Source: Bradyrhizobium liaoningense (GTDB taxonomy: Bacteria; Pseudomonadota; Alphaproteobacteria; Rhizobiales; Xanthobacteraceae). From it: DNA of 64,000 bases. Location: NCBI RefSeq assembly GCF_018130825.1, contig NZ_JAFCJS010000004.1, positions 1 through 64,000 on the forward strand, read 5' to 3'. A program made the position numbers and the translations under genes. Below the pieces are notes generated by a model, which searched no databases, was not told the DNA's origin, and was given only the letters and a program-made list of their open reading frames with translations. This document shows, in pieces, positions 1 through 7,913 of this stretch; the first letter of the stretch is position 1; each line of letters opens with the position of its first letter.

Positions 1-56
1 CAGGACCCCGGCAGAGGCCTTCTCCCAAGTGTTGCACTTCGAGTGTGAATCCACCT

Positions 57-76
57 CCCGGCCTTCGCCGGGACGA
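57..76. repeat. Half copy of an intergenic palindromic repeat (GTCGTCCCGG family)
   Basis: The short hairpin with arms CCCGGC and GCCGGG, followed by a GACGACACTGAATTTG stretch, matches the right end of the repeat at 26770-26890 including its flank. Only one arm is visible here, between the window edge and the first gene. Nothing else is recognisable in bases 1-101. Confidence 0.6.
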
Positions 77-101
77 CACTGAATTTGTGGCGCCCCCGAA
101 A

Positions 102-878
102 CTACGACGCCAGAAATCCCCCGTCCGCCGCCAGCACGTGGCCGACGACATACGACGACGCATCCGACGACAGCCACACCACGGCCTCCGCCACCTCCTC
201 CGGGCTCCCCATCCGGCGCAGCGGCAGGCCGGCACTGACCGTTGCGACATCGCCGACGCCGGCGCGCAGCATCATGTCGGTGACGACGCGGCCGGGCGCG
301 ACGGCGTTGATGCGGATGCCGCGCGGGGCGTTCTCCATCGCCGCCGAGCGTGTCAGCGAGATCGCGGCGGCCTTCGAGGCCGAATAGAGCGAGAAGCCGG
401 GATTGGGATTGCGCATGCCGCTGACGGAGGCATTGACGACGATGCTGCCGCGGCCCTGTGCCAGCATCGCCGGCAATTGATGGCGCAGGCAGAGAAACAG
501 CGCACGGACATTGGTGTCGAACACGCTGTCGTAGATGTCGGTGCCCTGCTCTTCCAGCGGCGCGCGGCGCTCCTGGAAGCCGGCATTGTTGAAGGCGACG
601 TCGAGCCGGCCGCAGCGCTCGACGGCCGTGCCGACGAGGTGCGCGACCTCGTCCTCGCGCGTGATGTCGGTCTTGAGCGCGATCGCCTCCGTGCCGAGCT
701 CGCGGCACGCCGCGGCGGTTGCCTCGATCTCGGCTTCGCGCCGGCCGGCAATGATGACCGCTTCCGCCCCTTCGGACGCCATCCGCAACGCCGTAGCGCG
801 GCCGATGCCGCTGCCACCGCCCGTGACCAGGCAGACCTTGCCGCTCATCCGCATCCCGGTTGGCAGAGTTCCGCTCAT
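102..878 (-). CDS. SDR family NAD(P)-dependent oxidoreductase
   Basis: Short-chain dehydrogenase of 258 residues, a cytosolic NAD(P)H-linked oxidoreductase of unknown substrate. The TGGGSGIG cofactor motif lies near residue 20, NNAG and the catalytic Ser region lie mid-protein, and YSASK gives the Tyr/Lys pair. The end, AADGGF, is typical of classical SDRs. I start at the ATG at 878; a second in-frame ATG at 848 would give 248 residues and also fits the family. A much longer frame upstream would run through the divergent marR gene and is not credible. It is divergent from the MarR gene across a 75-bp gap with a palindrome, so it is probably controlled by that regulator. Confidence 0.9.
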   Translation of the reverse strand: MSGTLPTGMRMSGKVCLVTGGGSGIGRATALRMASEGAEAVIIAGRREAEIEATAAACRELGTEAIALKTDITREDEVAHLVGTAVERCGRLDVAFNNAGFQERRAPLEEQGTDIYDSVFDTNVRALFLCLRHQLPAMLAQGRGSIVVNASVSGMRNPNPGFSLYSASKAAAISLTRSAAMENAPRGIRINAVAPGRVVTDMMLRAGVGDVATVSAGLPLRRMGSPEEVAEAVVWLSSDASSYVVGHVLAADGGFLAS

Positions 879-916
879 GGTCGACTCCAAAACGCTTGCA
901 TGCGCCGCTTTGCGCA

Positions 917-939
917 TATAGTTGTATGATACAACTATA
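917..939. promoter_or_regulatory. Perfect palindrome, likely MarR operator
   Basis: Two 11-bp arms, TATAGTTGTAT and its exact complement, flank a single G. The symmetry continues imperfectly outward (GCG on the left, CGC on the right). It sits in the gap between the divergent SDR and marR genes, 14 bp before the marR ATG, the usual place for MarR autoregulation. The AT-rich sequence stands out in GC-rich DNA and may overlap the -10 elements. Confidence 0.75.
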
Positions 940-953
940 CGCGGGGAGTCAAG

Positions 954-1406
954 ATGGCCGAGCTTTCGCTGATCGACGACATCCGCGCCGCCTCGCGGTT
1001 GATGGTGCGCGAGCTCGGCTTCATGGATGCGACGGTGGCGGCGTCGGACTATCCGCCCTCGGCCGTGCACACGATCCTGGAGATCGGCATCCGCGGTCCC
1101 ATGACGTCGGGCGAGCTCGGCGATTTCCTGCGGCTGGAGAAATCCAGCGTCAGCCGCCTGGTGCGCAAGCTGATCGATTGCGGCGAGCTGCGTGAAACGC
1201 CGGACGAGCTTGATGCACGCAGCAAGCTGTTGTCGCTGACGGCGAAGGGCCGACGCACGCTGGAGGGCCTGCATGCGTTCGGCCGTCAGCAGGTGCGTGG
1301 CGCGCTGGCGGCATTGACGGCGGCGGAGCAGCGCACGGTGCGCGAGGGGATGATGCTTTATGCGCGGGCGTTGAAGGAGAGCCGGGTGGCGGAGGAGGTG
1401 GCGTAA
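954..1406 (+). CDS. MarR family transcriptional regulator
   Basis: A 150-residue winged-helix DNA-binding protein. The central part (about residues 35-110) shows the MarR fold: a recognition-helix region with LRLEKSSVSRLVRKLIDCGEL, then a wing with ARSKLLSLTAKGRRTL. The start has a GGGGAG ribosome-binding site six bases upstream. It is divergent from an SDR gene and has a perfect 23-bp palindrome in the shared promoter, so I infer autorepression and control of the SDR. The ligand is unknown. Confidence 0.92.
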   Translation: MAELSLIDDIRAASRLMVRELGFMDATVAASDYPPSAVHTILEIGIRGPMTSGELGDFLRLEKSSVSRLVRKLIDCGELRETPDELDARSKLLSLTAKGRRTLEGLHAFGRQQVRGALAALTAAEQRTVREGMMLYARALKESRVAEEVA

Positions 1407-1413
1407 GTCCGCA

Positions 1414-1495
1414 GCCCGGATGGAGCGCAGCGCAATCCGGGGCCTTTCACGCCGCGGAGAGATTGTCCCGGATTTCGCTACGCTCCATCCGGGCT
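1414..1495. repeat. Inverted repeat pair, CCCGGAT...ATCCGGG type
   Basis: A 28-30 bp unit at 1414-1443 is repeated in inverted orientation at 1465-1494, with two or three mismatches and a spacer of about 21 bases. Each unit is itself bounded by CCCGGAT and ATCCGGG. RNA could form one long hairpin just downstream of marR. It looks like an intergenic palindromic element, not a simple terminator, because no T-run follows. Confidence 0.7.
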
Positions 1496-1502
1496 ACGCA
1501 TC

Positions 1503-1630
1503 GTCGTCCTGGCGAAAGCCAGGACCCATTACTCCAGGGAGTAATTTGGCGAAGACTTGTCGCTCGGTACTTCTACCGCGGCAAGATCGATAGACCTCGC
1601 GGTATGGGTCCTCGCTTTCGCCAAGACGAC
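1503..1630. repeat. Intergenic palindromic repeat, GTCGTCCCGG family
   Basis: It opens with GTCGTCCTGGCGAAAGCC and closes with the near complement ending AAGACGAC, the same architecture as the elements at 17085-17224 and 26770-26890. The arms pair over roughly 25 bp and the middle is more variable. It lies between marR and the 3' end of the convergent SDR gene. Confidence 0.75.
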
Positions 1631-1653
1631 ACCGAGCGGATGGCACCCCTCCC

Positions 1654-2448
1654 CTACTTCCCGAACTCTTCCCGCATCTTGGCCTGGATCTTGGCCATGC
1701 CACCGATCCAGCGATCGTAGTTCTCGGTCTTCTTGCGCATGTAGCCGAGCACCTGGGGGTGCGGCAGGATCAGGAAGGTCTCCTGCTCGAGGCCGGCGAG
1801 CACGTCTTTTGCGACCTGCTCGGGCGTCAGGTCGCCGTCGCCGGATTGCGGGCCCTTGGGGATCGAGCGCAGCATGTTGGTGTCGACGCCCTGCGGGCAG
1901 AGAATCGAGACCTTGATGTTGTGGGCCTTGTGCGAGATCGCGAGGTTCTCGGCAAAGCCGACCGCGGCGTGCTTGGTGGTGGAATAAGCGGGGCTGCCGA
2001 CCTGCGACAAGAGGCCCGCGGCCGAGATGGTGTTGAGGAAATAGCCGCCGCCGCGCGCCTTCATGCGGGGAATGAGATGCCGCGCGGCATAGACGTGGGC
2101 CATGACATGGATCGCCCAGCTGCGCTGCCACGGCTCGTCGGAGGCGCCGCCGGCATTGACCGACATCGGATCGAAGCCGCCGCCGATGCCGGCATTGGAG
2201 CAGAACAATTCGATCGGACCGAACTGCCGCTCGGTTTCCTCGATGACGTGGGCGATATCCTTTTCCTGCGCGACATCGCATTTGAATGCCGCGCCATCGA
2301 CCATGGCAGCGACCGCCCGCGCATTGGCGGCGTCCATGTCCGCAACGACGACCTTGGCGGCGCCCGCTTTGTGAAAGGCCTCGCATAGCGCCCTTCCGAT
2401 GCCGTTGGCGCCGCCCGTGACGACCACGACCTTGCCGGTCACCTGCAT
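1654..2448 (-). CDS. SDR family NAD(P)-dependent oxidoreductase
   Basis: A 264-residue short-chain dehydrogenase. It has TGGANGIG at about residue 10 for the dinucleotide, SNAG near residue 85, and YSTTK carrying the catalytic Tyr and Lys. The ATG at 2448 is preceded by AAGGGGAG at a good distance. It is only distantly like the SDR at 102-878 and is not adjacent to an obvious pathway partner. Substrate unknown; such proteins in this genus are often linked to lipid or aromatic metabolism. Confidence 0.88.
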   Translation of the reverse strand: MQVTGKVVVVTGGANGIGRALCEAFHKAGAAKVVVADMDAANARAVAAMVDGAAFKCDVAQEKDIAHVIEETERQFGPIELFCSNAGIGGGFDPMSVNAGGASDEPWQRSWAIHVMAHVYAARHLIPRMKARGGGYFLNTISAAGLLSQVGSPAYSTTKHAAVGFAENLAISHKAHNIKVSILCPQGVDTNMLRSIPKGPQSGDGDLTPEQVAKDVLAGLEQETFLILPHPQVLGYMRKKTENYDRWIGGMAKIQAKMREEFGK

Positions 2449-2523
2449 GCGACGTCTCCCCTTGTCTTGTATTGTCTTGTACCGCTTTATACCGCGCCGC
2501 TTATTCCGCGTCGCGGGTTCTGC

Positions 2524-3219
2524 TCAGCTCAACACGAGATCGAGCACCGCGGTATAATGGCATGCCGCGCCGGCCAAGACAAAGCCGTGCCAGATCGCAT
2601 TCTGGAAGCGCAGCCGCCGCCAGGCGTGGAAGATCACGCCGAAGCTGTAGAGCAGGCCGCCCGCAAGGATGAAACCGAGCACCAGCGCAGGCAGCGCCTC
2701 GACCACGGGGCCATAGAGCATCACCCCGCTCCACCCCATCGCCAGATAGATGCCGACCGAGACGCGGTCGAACCGGCCGGGATAAAAAAGCTTCAGCACG
2801 ATGCCGAGGAAGGCGACGCACCAGACGCCCGCGAGCAGCACCAGCGCGAACACGCTGTTCTTCAGCTCCAGGATGAACGGCGTATAGGTCGCCGCGATCA
2901 GGAGATAGATGGCCGAATGGTCGAAGCGCCGCAGCAGCCATTTCGCCGGCGACACCGGCCAGAGATTATAGGTCGCCGACAGCACCAGCATCGAGAGCAG
3001 GCCGGCGACATAGATCGAGACGCCGACGATGTCGGTCGCCGTCGCATAGACCGCCGTCAACACCACCAGCACCGTCGCGGCGATGAGGCCGGCGAGGACG
3101 CCGATCGCGTGGATGACACCGTCGGCGATCAGCTCGGCGCGATCGTAATCCCAGCCGATCACGTCGGCGGCGGCGTGGACGGAGGAAGATGCGAACTGTT
3201 TCAACTGGAAGACGGTCAT
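2524..3219 (-). CDS. Hemolysin III / PAQR family membrane protein
   Basis: A 231-residue integral membrane protein with about seven hydrophobic segments. Family hallmarks are the early ELIADGVIHAIG region, the SATYNL segment and DHSAIYLLIAATYTPF in the middle, and a late AGAACHYTAVLD helix; the conserved Asp and His residues suggest a metal-dependent hydrolase-like core, as in PAQR receptors. Despite the family name, a haemolytic role is not established for most members. No operon partner: the downstream SDR is 75 bases away on the same strand, while ycjX diverges upstream. Confidence 0.85.
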   Translation of the reverse strand: MTVFQLKQFASSSVHAAADVIGWDYDRAELIADGVIHAIGVLAGLIAATVLVVLTAVYATATDIVGVSIYVAGLLSMLVLSATYNLWPVSPAKWLLRRFDHSAIYLLIAATYTPFILELKNSVFALVLLAGVWCVAFLGIVLKLFYPGRFDRVSVGIYLAMGWSGVMLYGPVVEALPALVLGFILAGGLLYSFGVIFHAWRRLRFQNAIWHGFVLAGAACHYTAVLDLVLS

Positions 3220-3404
3220 GGCAATCCGACAAAGCTTGAGGCAATGCCTTCTTCTATGGGTCTTTCGGGACTGGCGCGTCGTTCAAACGGCTGATTTGCC
3301 GACAAAGGCGGTGGAAGTATGAAAGCTTGATTTTCTTCAGGCAGTTGCCACCTTTGTGATTAATCCGTTTTGCGTATCCCTCGCCCGAGCCCCCTCACGT
3401 TCAT

Positions 3405-4874
3405 ATGGCATTCAGTTTCCAGGATATGGTCGAGGAGGCGCGGCTGTCAGCCCGGGCGCTGATCGACTATGGCGAGCATTTCTTCAACCCGACCGTGCGG
3501 CTTGGTGTCACCGGTCTGTCGCGCGCCGGTAAGACCGTATTCATCACCGCGCTGATCCATGGGCTGACGCGCGGCGGGCGGTTTCCGGTGTTCGAGGCCT
3601 ATGCCTCGGGCCGGATCGCGCGGGCGCATCTGGCGCCGCAGCCTGATGATGCCGTGCCGCGTTTTGCCTATGAGAACCATCTGCGCGCCCTGATCGAGGA
3701 ACGGCGCTGGCCGAGCTCCACCGTCGACATCAGCGAGCTCAGGCTCGTCATCGACTACCAGCGCCCGAACGGCGCCGACCGCACCTTGACACTCGACATC
3801 GTCGACTATCCCGGCGAATGGCTGCTCGACCTGCCGCTGCTGCAGAAGAGCTACGAGCAATGGTCCGCGGAAAGCCTGGCGCTGTCGCGCGAGGCGCCGC
3901 GTGCGCATCTTGCCAGCGAATGGCACGCCCATCTCGCAACACTCAAGCCCGAGGCACGCGAGGACGAGCAGGCGACGCTCACGGCCGCAAAGCTCTTCAC
4001 CAACTATTTGCGCGCCTGCCGCGACGAGCGTTTTGCCATGAGCCTGCTGCCGCCCGGCCGCTTCCTGATGCCGGGCAGTCTCGCGGACACGCCGGCACTG
4101 ACCTTTGCGCCGCTCGACGTGCCCGCGGGCGGACAGGCGCCCGAGGGATCGCTGTGGGCAATGATGGTGCGCCGCTTCGAGGCCTACAAGGACGTCGTAG
4201 TGCGGCCGTTCTTCCGCGATCATTTTGCGCGGCTCGATCGCCAGATCGTGCTCGCCGATGCGCTCGCCGCATTCAACTCAGGCCCTGAGGCGCTGCACGA
4301 TCTCGAAGCCGCACTCGCCGGCATTCTCGATTGCTTCAACATCGGCCGCAGCACGATTCTCTCCAGCCTGTTCCGGCCGCGCATCGACCGCATCCTGTTC
4401 GCGGCAACCAAAGCGGATCACCTGCATCATTCCAGCCACGACCGGCTCGAGGCCGTGCTGCGCCGCGCGGTCTCGCGTGCTGTCGCGCGTGCCGAAGATA
4501 CCGGCGCGGCGATCGACGTCGTCGCGCTCGCTGCGGTGCGCGCCACGCGCGAGGCTCAGGTGGCGCATGGCCGCGACAAATTGCCGTCGATCCTGGGAAC
4601 ACCGGCCGCGGGCGAGAGCGCCAACGGCGAGCTCTTCGACGGCAACACGGAGGTTGCGACCTTTCCGGGCGATTTGCCGCTGGATCCCGAGCCGCTGTTC
4701 AACGGCGGGGACGCGTTTCGTGGCCTCTCCACAGAGGCAGCGGAGAAGAGCGATTTCCGCTTCCTGCGCTTCCGCCCGCCCAAGCTCGAACGCGAGGGAA
4801 CGGACGAGCCCGCGCTGCCACATATCCGCCTCGACCGTGCCTTGCAGTTCCTGATCGGAGACAAGCTCGCATGA
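3405..4874 (+). CDS. ycjX: YcjX-family P-loop GTPase-like protein
   Basis: A 489-residue protein with a Walker A motif GLSRAGKT near residue 40 and DIVDYPGEW near residue 130, a combination characteristic of YcjX (DUF463) proteins. The family is predicted to bind GTP and is linked to envelope stress in enterobacteria; the function is not settled. The start at 3405 has no clear Shine-Dalgarno; an ATG at 3426 with AGGA nearby is an alternative. Its stop overlaps the next start (ATGA at 4871), so the two genes are translationally coupled, as in the enteric ycjXF pair. Confidence 0.9.
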   Translation: MAFSFQDMVEEARLSARALIDYGEHFFNPTVRLGVTGLSRAGKTVFITALIHGLTRGGRFPVFEAYASGRIARAHLAPQPDDAVPRFAYENHLRALIEERRWPSSTVDISELRLVIDYQRPNGADRTLTLDIVDYPGEWLLDLPLLQKSYEQWSAESLALSREAPRAHLASEWHAHLATLKPEAREDEQATLTAAKLFTNYLRACRDERFAMSLLPPGRFLMPGSLADTPALTFAPLDVPAGGQAPEGSLWAMMVRRFEAYKDVVVRPFFRDHFARLDRQIVLADALAAFNSGPEALHDLEAALAGILDCFNIGRSTILSSLFRPRIDRILFAATKADHLHHSSHDRLEAVLRRAVSRAVARAEDTGAAIDVVALAAVRATREAQVAHGRDKLPSILGTPAAGESANGELFDGNTEVATFPGDLPLDPEPLFNGGDAFRGLSTEAAEKSDFRFLRFRPPKLEREGTDEPALPHIRLDRALQFLIGDKLA

Positions 4875-5899
4875 ACGACCGATCGAAGCCACGGCGGCCG
4901 GCCACGTTCCGGCTCGACGATCCCGGCGTCGTCGTTACCGAAGCCGACGAGACCAGCCGCCTCGCCCGCGCCACCATCCAGATCACGCCGGAGCACGATC
5001 CTCAGGCGCTGCCGGTGCCGGTTCAAGCCGCGCTGCCGGCGCGGCGCGGCTTTCCCTGGGGCACGGTGTTCTGGTCGGGGCTTGCGGGATTGACGCTGCT
5101 CGGCACCGGGCTCGGCGTGGTCCATCTGATCGAGGACCTGTTTGCGCGCAGCGAAACGCTCGGCTTCGTCGGGCTCGGGTTGGCGGTCGTCACCGCGCTT
5201 GCGCTGGCGGTGGTGATCGGGCGCGAGGCGTTTGGCCTCGCACGCCTCGCGACGATCGAGAAGCTGCATGCGCGCGCAGCCGCGGTGCTGGCCAACGACG
5301 ACCGCAAGGAAAGCCGCGTCATCGTGCAGGACCTCCTGAAGATCGCACACCAGAACCCGCAGCTCGCGCGCGCCCGCGCCACGCTCGAGAGCCACGCCGG
5401 CGAGATCATCGACGGCGCGGACATGATCCGCCTCGCCGAGCGCGAGTTGATGTCCCCGCTGGATGTCGAGGCGCGGCGACTGGTGTCGTCAGCGGCGCAA
5501 AAGGTCTCGATCGTCACCGCGGTCTCACCGCGGGCCGCGATCGACGTGCTGTTCGTGTTCGTGGCCGCGCTGCGCCTGATCCGCCAGCTTGCTTTTCTCT
5601 ATGGCGGCCGGCCCGGCGCGCTCGGCATGATCCGCCTGCTCCGCCACGTCATCGCGCATCTTGCCATCACCGGCGGCATGGCCGCGAGCGACAGCCTGGT
5701 GCAGCAGATGCTCGGCCACGGCATTGCGGCGAAGCTGTCGCAGCGATTGGGCGAAGGCGTGCTGAACGGGCTGCTGACGGCGCGGCTGGGCCTCGCCGCG
5801 ATCGACGTGACGAGGCCGCTGCCGTTCGCCGCGCTGCCGCCGCCGAAACTGTCGGATCTGGCGACGGATCTGCTGCGGAAGAAGGACGACGAGGAGTAG
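4871..5899 (+). CDS. ycjF: YcjF / TIGR01620 family inner-membrane protein (DUF697)
   Basis: A 342-residue protein. The N-terminal ~55 residues are polar and probably cytosolic, two close transmembrane helices follow (about 57-80 and 90-115), and the C-terminal half is the DUF697 domain with RAAIDVLFVFVAALRLIRQ. The start overlaps the ycjX stop by four bases. The frame is open far upstream but that part lies over ycjX in another frame. Role unknown; paired with YcjX in many proteobacteria, so a common complex at the inner membrane is likely. Confidence 0.9.
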   Translation: MNDRSKPRRPATFRLDDPGVVVTEADETSRLARATIQITPEHDPQALPVPVQAALPARRGFPWGTVFWSGLAGLTLLGTGLGVVHLIEDLFARSETLGFVGLGLAVVTALALAVVIGREAFGLARLATIEKLHARAAAVLANDDRKESRVIVQDLLKIAHQNPQLARARATLESHAGEIIDGADMIRLAERELMSPLDVEARRLVSSAAQKVSIVTAVSPRAAIDVLFVFVAALRLIRQLAFLYGGRPGALGMIRLLRHVIAHLAITGGMAASDSLVQQMLGHGIAAKLSQRLGEGVLNGLLTARLGLAAIDVTRPLPFAALPPPKLSDLATDLLRKKDDEE

Positions 5900-5908
5900 C
5901 GGCGCTTG

Positions 5909-6073
5909 CTTACCCTCCCCTGGAGGGGGAGGGTCGCTACGCATGGAGCGTAGCGCAATGCGTAGCGGGGTGGGGTGACGGTCTCTCCACCTCGAACACT
6001 GCCCGCGTGGAGAGATCACCCCACCCCGCTCGCGCTACGCGCGATCGACCCTCCCCCTCCAGGGGAGGGTAAG
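5909..6073. repeat. Long imperfect inverted repeat between convergent genes
   Basis: The left arm (about 5909-5985) begins CTTACCCTCCCCTGGAGGGG and the right arm (about 6006-6073) ends with its complement. Inner blocks GCGGGGTGGGGTGA and TCACCCCACCCCGC also pair, as do GTCTCTCCAC and GTGGAGAGA. The whole can fold into a hairpin of over 60 bp with small internal loops. It lies between ycjF and the convergent glycosyltransferase, whose last codons are inside the right arm. Confidence 0.85.
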
Positions 6074-7672
6074 AGAAGGCGCCGAGGCGCGCTCCCGCTT
6101 TTCGAATTCCCCCGCCAGCACCCGCCACCAAAACAGCGGCGAGTCCTTCGGCGGCGAGAGCTCCGGGGTCCAGCCGGTGAGCTTTTCAATCACGTAGGTG
6201 TCCGTCAGCACGCCGCGCCAGCGGCGCTCGACTTCGCCGAGCGGCTCGCGCTTGGCCGGGATATTCTCCCACTGCGATGCGCGGTTGTCCGGCTCGCGCC
6301 CGACATAGATCCCCGCATGCCCCCTGATCTTGTCCATGCCGGGATCGCGGAAATCCTGGAAGCGGCCGCGCTCGTTGATCTCGATGACCGGCACGCGGCC
6401 CCGGAACAGCCAGCGCATCATGGCGTAGGTGCGGTAGTCCGTAGTCGCGATCCAGGTCGCGCCGGTTTCATCGAGGGCAGCCTGCGCGCGCGCCGCGACC
6501 TGCTCGTAGCCGGCTTCGGCGCCGATCGGATCGATCTTGCCGAGCAGATTCCAGGGCGCAGCGACGTAATAGAGGAACACGATGACGACGAAGGCGATGC
6601 CCGAGACGATCGCCGTCTTCACCCAGAACAGGCTCGACCGGATCATCCGCGCCGACCATTTTTCACGCGACAGCATGACGAGGTTCACGGCCGCAGCCGC
6701 AAAGCCCACTGGCCACATGAACATCGGCCAGGTGTCGCCGACCCGCAGCGTCAGCGATTTCACCAGGAAATAGACAAACGGCACCAGCACCGCGGTCGAC
6801 AGCAGGATCGCGACCGGCTCGCGCGTGCGATAGCCGCGCCACGCGGTCATCACCAGGCCCGTCAGCACCACCGGCAGCATGACGAAACCGACGAGGCCGA
6901 ATTGCAGGCCGATGTAGTCGCCGACCGTCCGCAGCGAGATGCCGTAATTTGTGGTGGCGCGCACGCCCTGGAAGCGGATCGAGGCCCAGTCGTGCTGAAC
7001 GTTCCAGATCAGCACCGGCGAGAACACCGCGAGCGCGACCAGCACTGCGAGATAGGGATAAGGGCTGCGCAACCAGCGCCAGCGCCAGTCCGGCACCAGC
7101 AGAAAGGCGGCAACCGCCGGCGCGAACATGATCACGGTGAATTTCGACAGCATCGCGAGCCCGGCGAACAGGCCGGCCGCGAGCCACCAGCGGCCGTCGC
7201 CGCTTTGCGCCAGCCGCACCAGGGACCACACCATCGCCACGGCGAACGGGATCATGGCGACGTCGGGCGCGACCTTGGCCATCAGGAGGCCATAGTAGAG
7301 CGCGGCTTCCATCATGAGCACGACGACCACCATCGCACGTGCGTCACGCGTGAGGCGGCGGACGATGTCCGCGAGCAGCAGCTGCGTCACCAGCATCGCG
7401 ACGATACCGCCGAAGCGCACCCCGAGCGGAGTGTCGCCGAAGATCGCGGTTCCGAAGCGGATCAGCCAGGCGATGCCGGGGGGATGATCGAGGAAGCTGA
7501 GCGCCGCCTCCTTCGACCAGGTCCAGTAATAGGCCTCATCCGTGCGCAGCTCGATCGCGGAGGCATAGACGATGCGAAGCACGGTCATTACCGCGATGAT
7601 CAGCACGGCAACAAGGATGAGCCGGCGTTCGGCGCCGTCTGGCTTCTTGGAGATGTCGGGAGCGATCGTCAC
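6035..7672 (-). CDS. GT-C family glycosyltransferase (PMT/ArnT-like)
   Basis: About 545 residues and ten or more transmembrane helices, with the acidic first-loop signature ELRTDEAYYWTW followed by FLDHPPGIAWLI, typical of GT39/GT83 enzymes that move a sugar from a polyprenyl-phosphate donor onto a periplasmic acceptor. I prefer a GTG start at 7672 (GGGGAAAAG upstream); the frame extends to 7807 but that part is proline-rich and crosses repeat-like DNA. The last 13 or so residues (ending LTLPWRGRVDRA) are encoded by the palindromic repeat, so the ancestral stop was probably replaced when the repeat inserted. Acceptor unknown. Confidence 0.85.
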   Translation of the reverse strand: MTIAPDISKKPDGAERRLILVAVLIIAVMTVLRIVYASAIELRTDEAYYWTWSKEAALSFLDHPPGIAWLIRFGTAIFGDTPLGVRFGGIVAMLVTQLLLADIVRRLTRDARAMVVVVLMMEAALYYGLLMAKVAPDVAMIPFAVAMVWSLVRLAQSGDGRWWLAAGLFAGLAMLSKFTVIMFAPAVAAFLLVPDWRWRWLRSPYPYLAVLVALAVFSPVLIWNVQHDWASIRFQGVRATTNYGISLRTVGDYIGLQFGLVGFVMLPVVLTGLVMTAWRGYRTREPVAILLSTAVLVPFVYFLVKSLTLRVGDTWPMFMWPVGFAAAAVNLVMLSREKWSARMIRSSLFWVKTAIVSGIAFVVIVFLYYVAAPWNLLGKIDPIGAEAGYEQVAARAQAALDETGATWIATTDYRTYAMMRWLFRGRVPVIEINERGRFQDFRDPGMDKIRGHAGIYVGREPDNRASQWENIPAKREPLGEVERRWRGVLTDTYVIEKLTGWTPELSPPKDSPLFWWRVLAGEFEKRERASAPSLTLPWRGRVDRA

Positions 7673-7913
7673 GGCCGCGCTTTTCCCCGACTTGGGAGGG
7701 GGAGTCAATGTAGGGCAAGCTCTCTCCCCGAGTCGTCCCGGCGAAGGCTGGGACGACAGCGGAAGGGAATTGGCTGGCACGGCGCGCAAGTGCGCGCCTT
7801 TGCCCACCCTACGGTTCTGTCACCTTGCCGCGCATGTGATCGGGCCAGCTGTCCGCGGGCGGAATTAAACGCTAGGCTGGCTGTTCTCCTCCATGAACTG
7901 ATACAACCGAATC

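Noticed and set aside
45..929. 294-codon plus-strand frame at the left edge
   Set aside because: Antisense to the first SDR, whose cofactor and catalytic motifs are intact.
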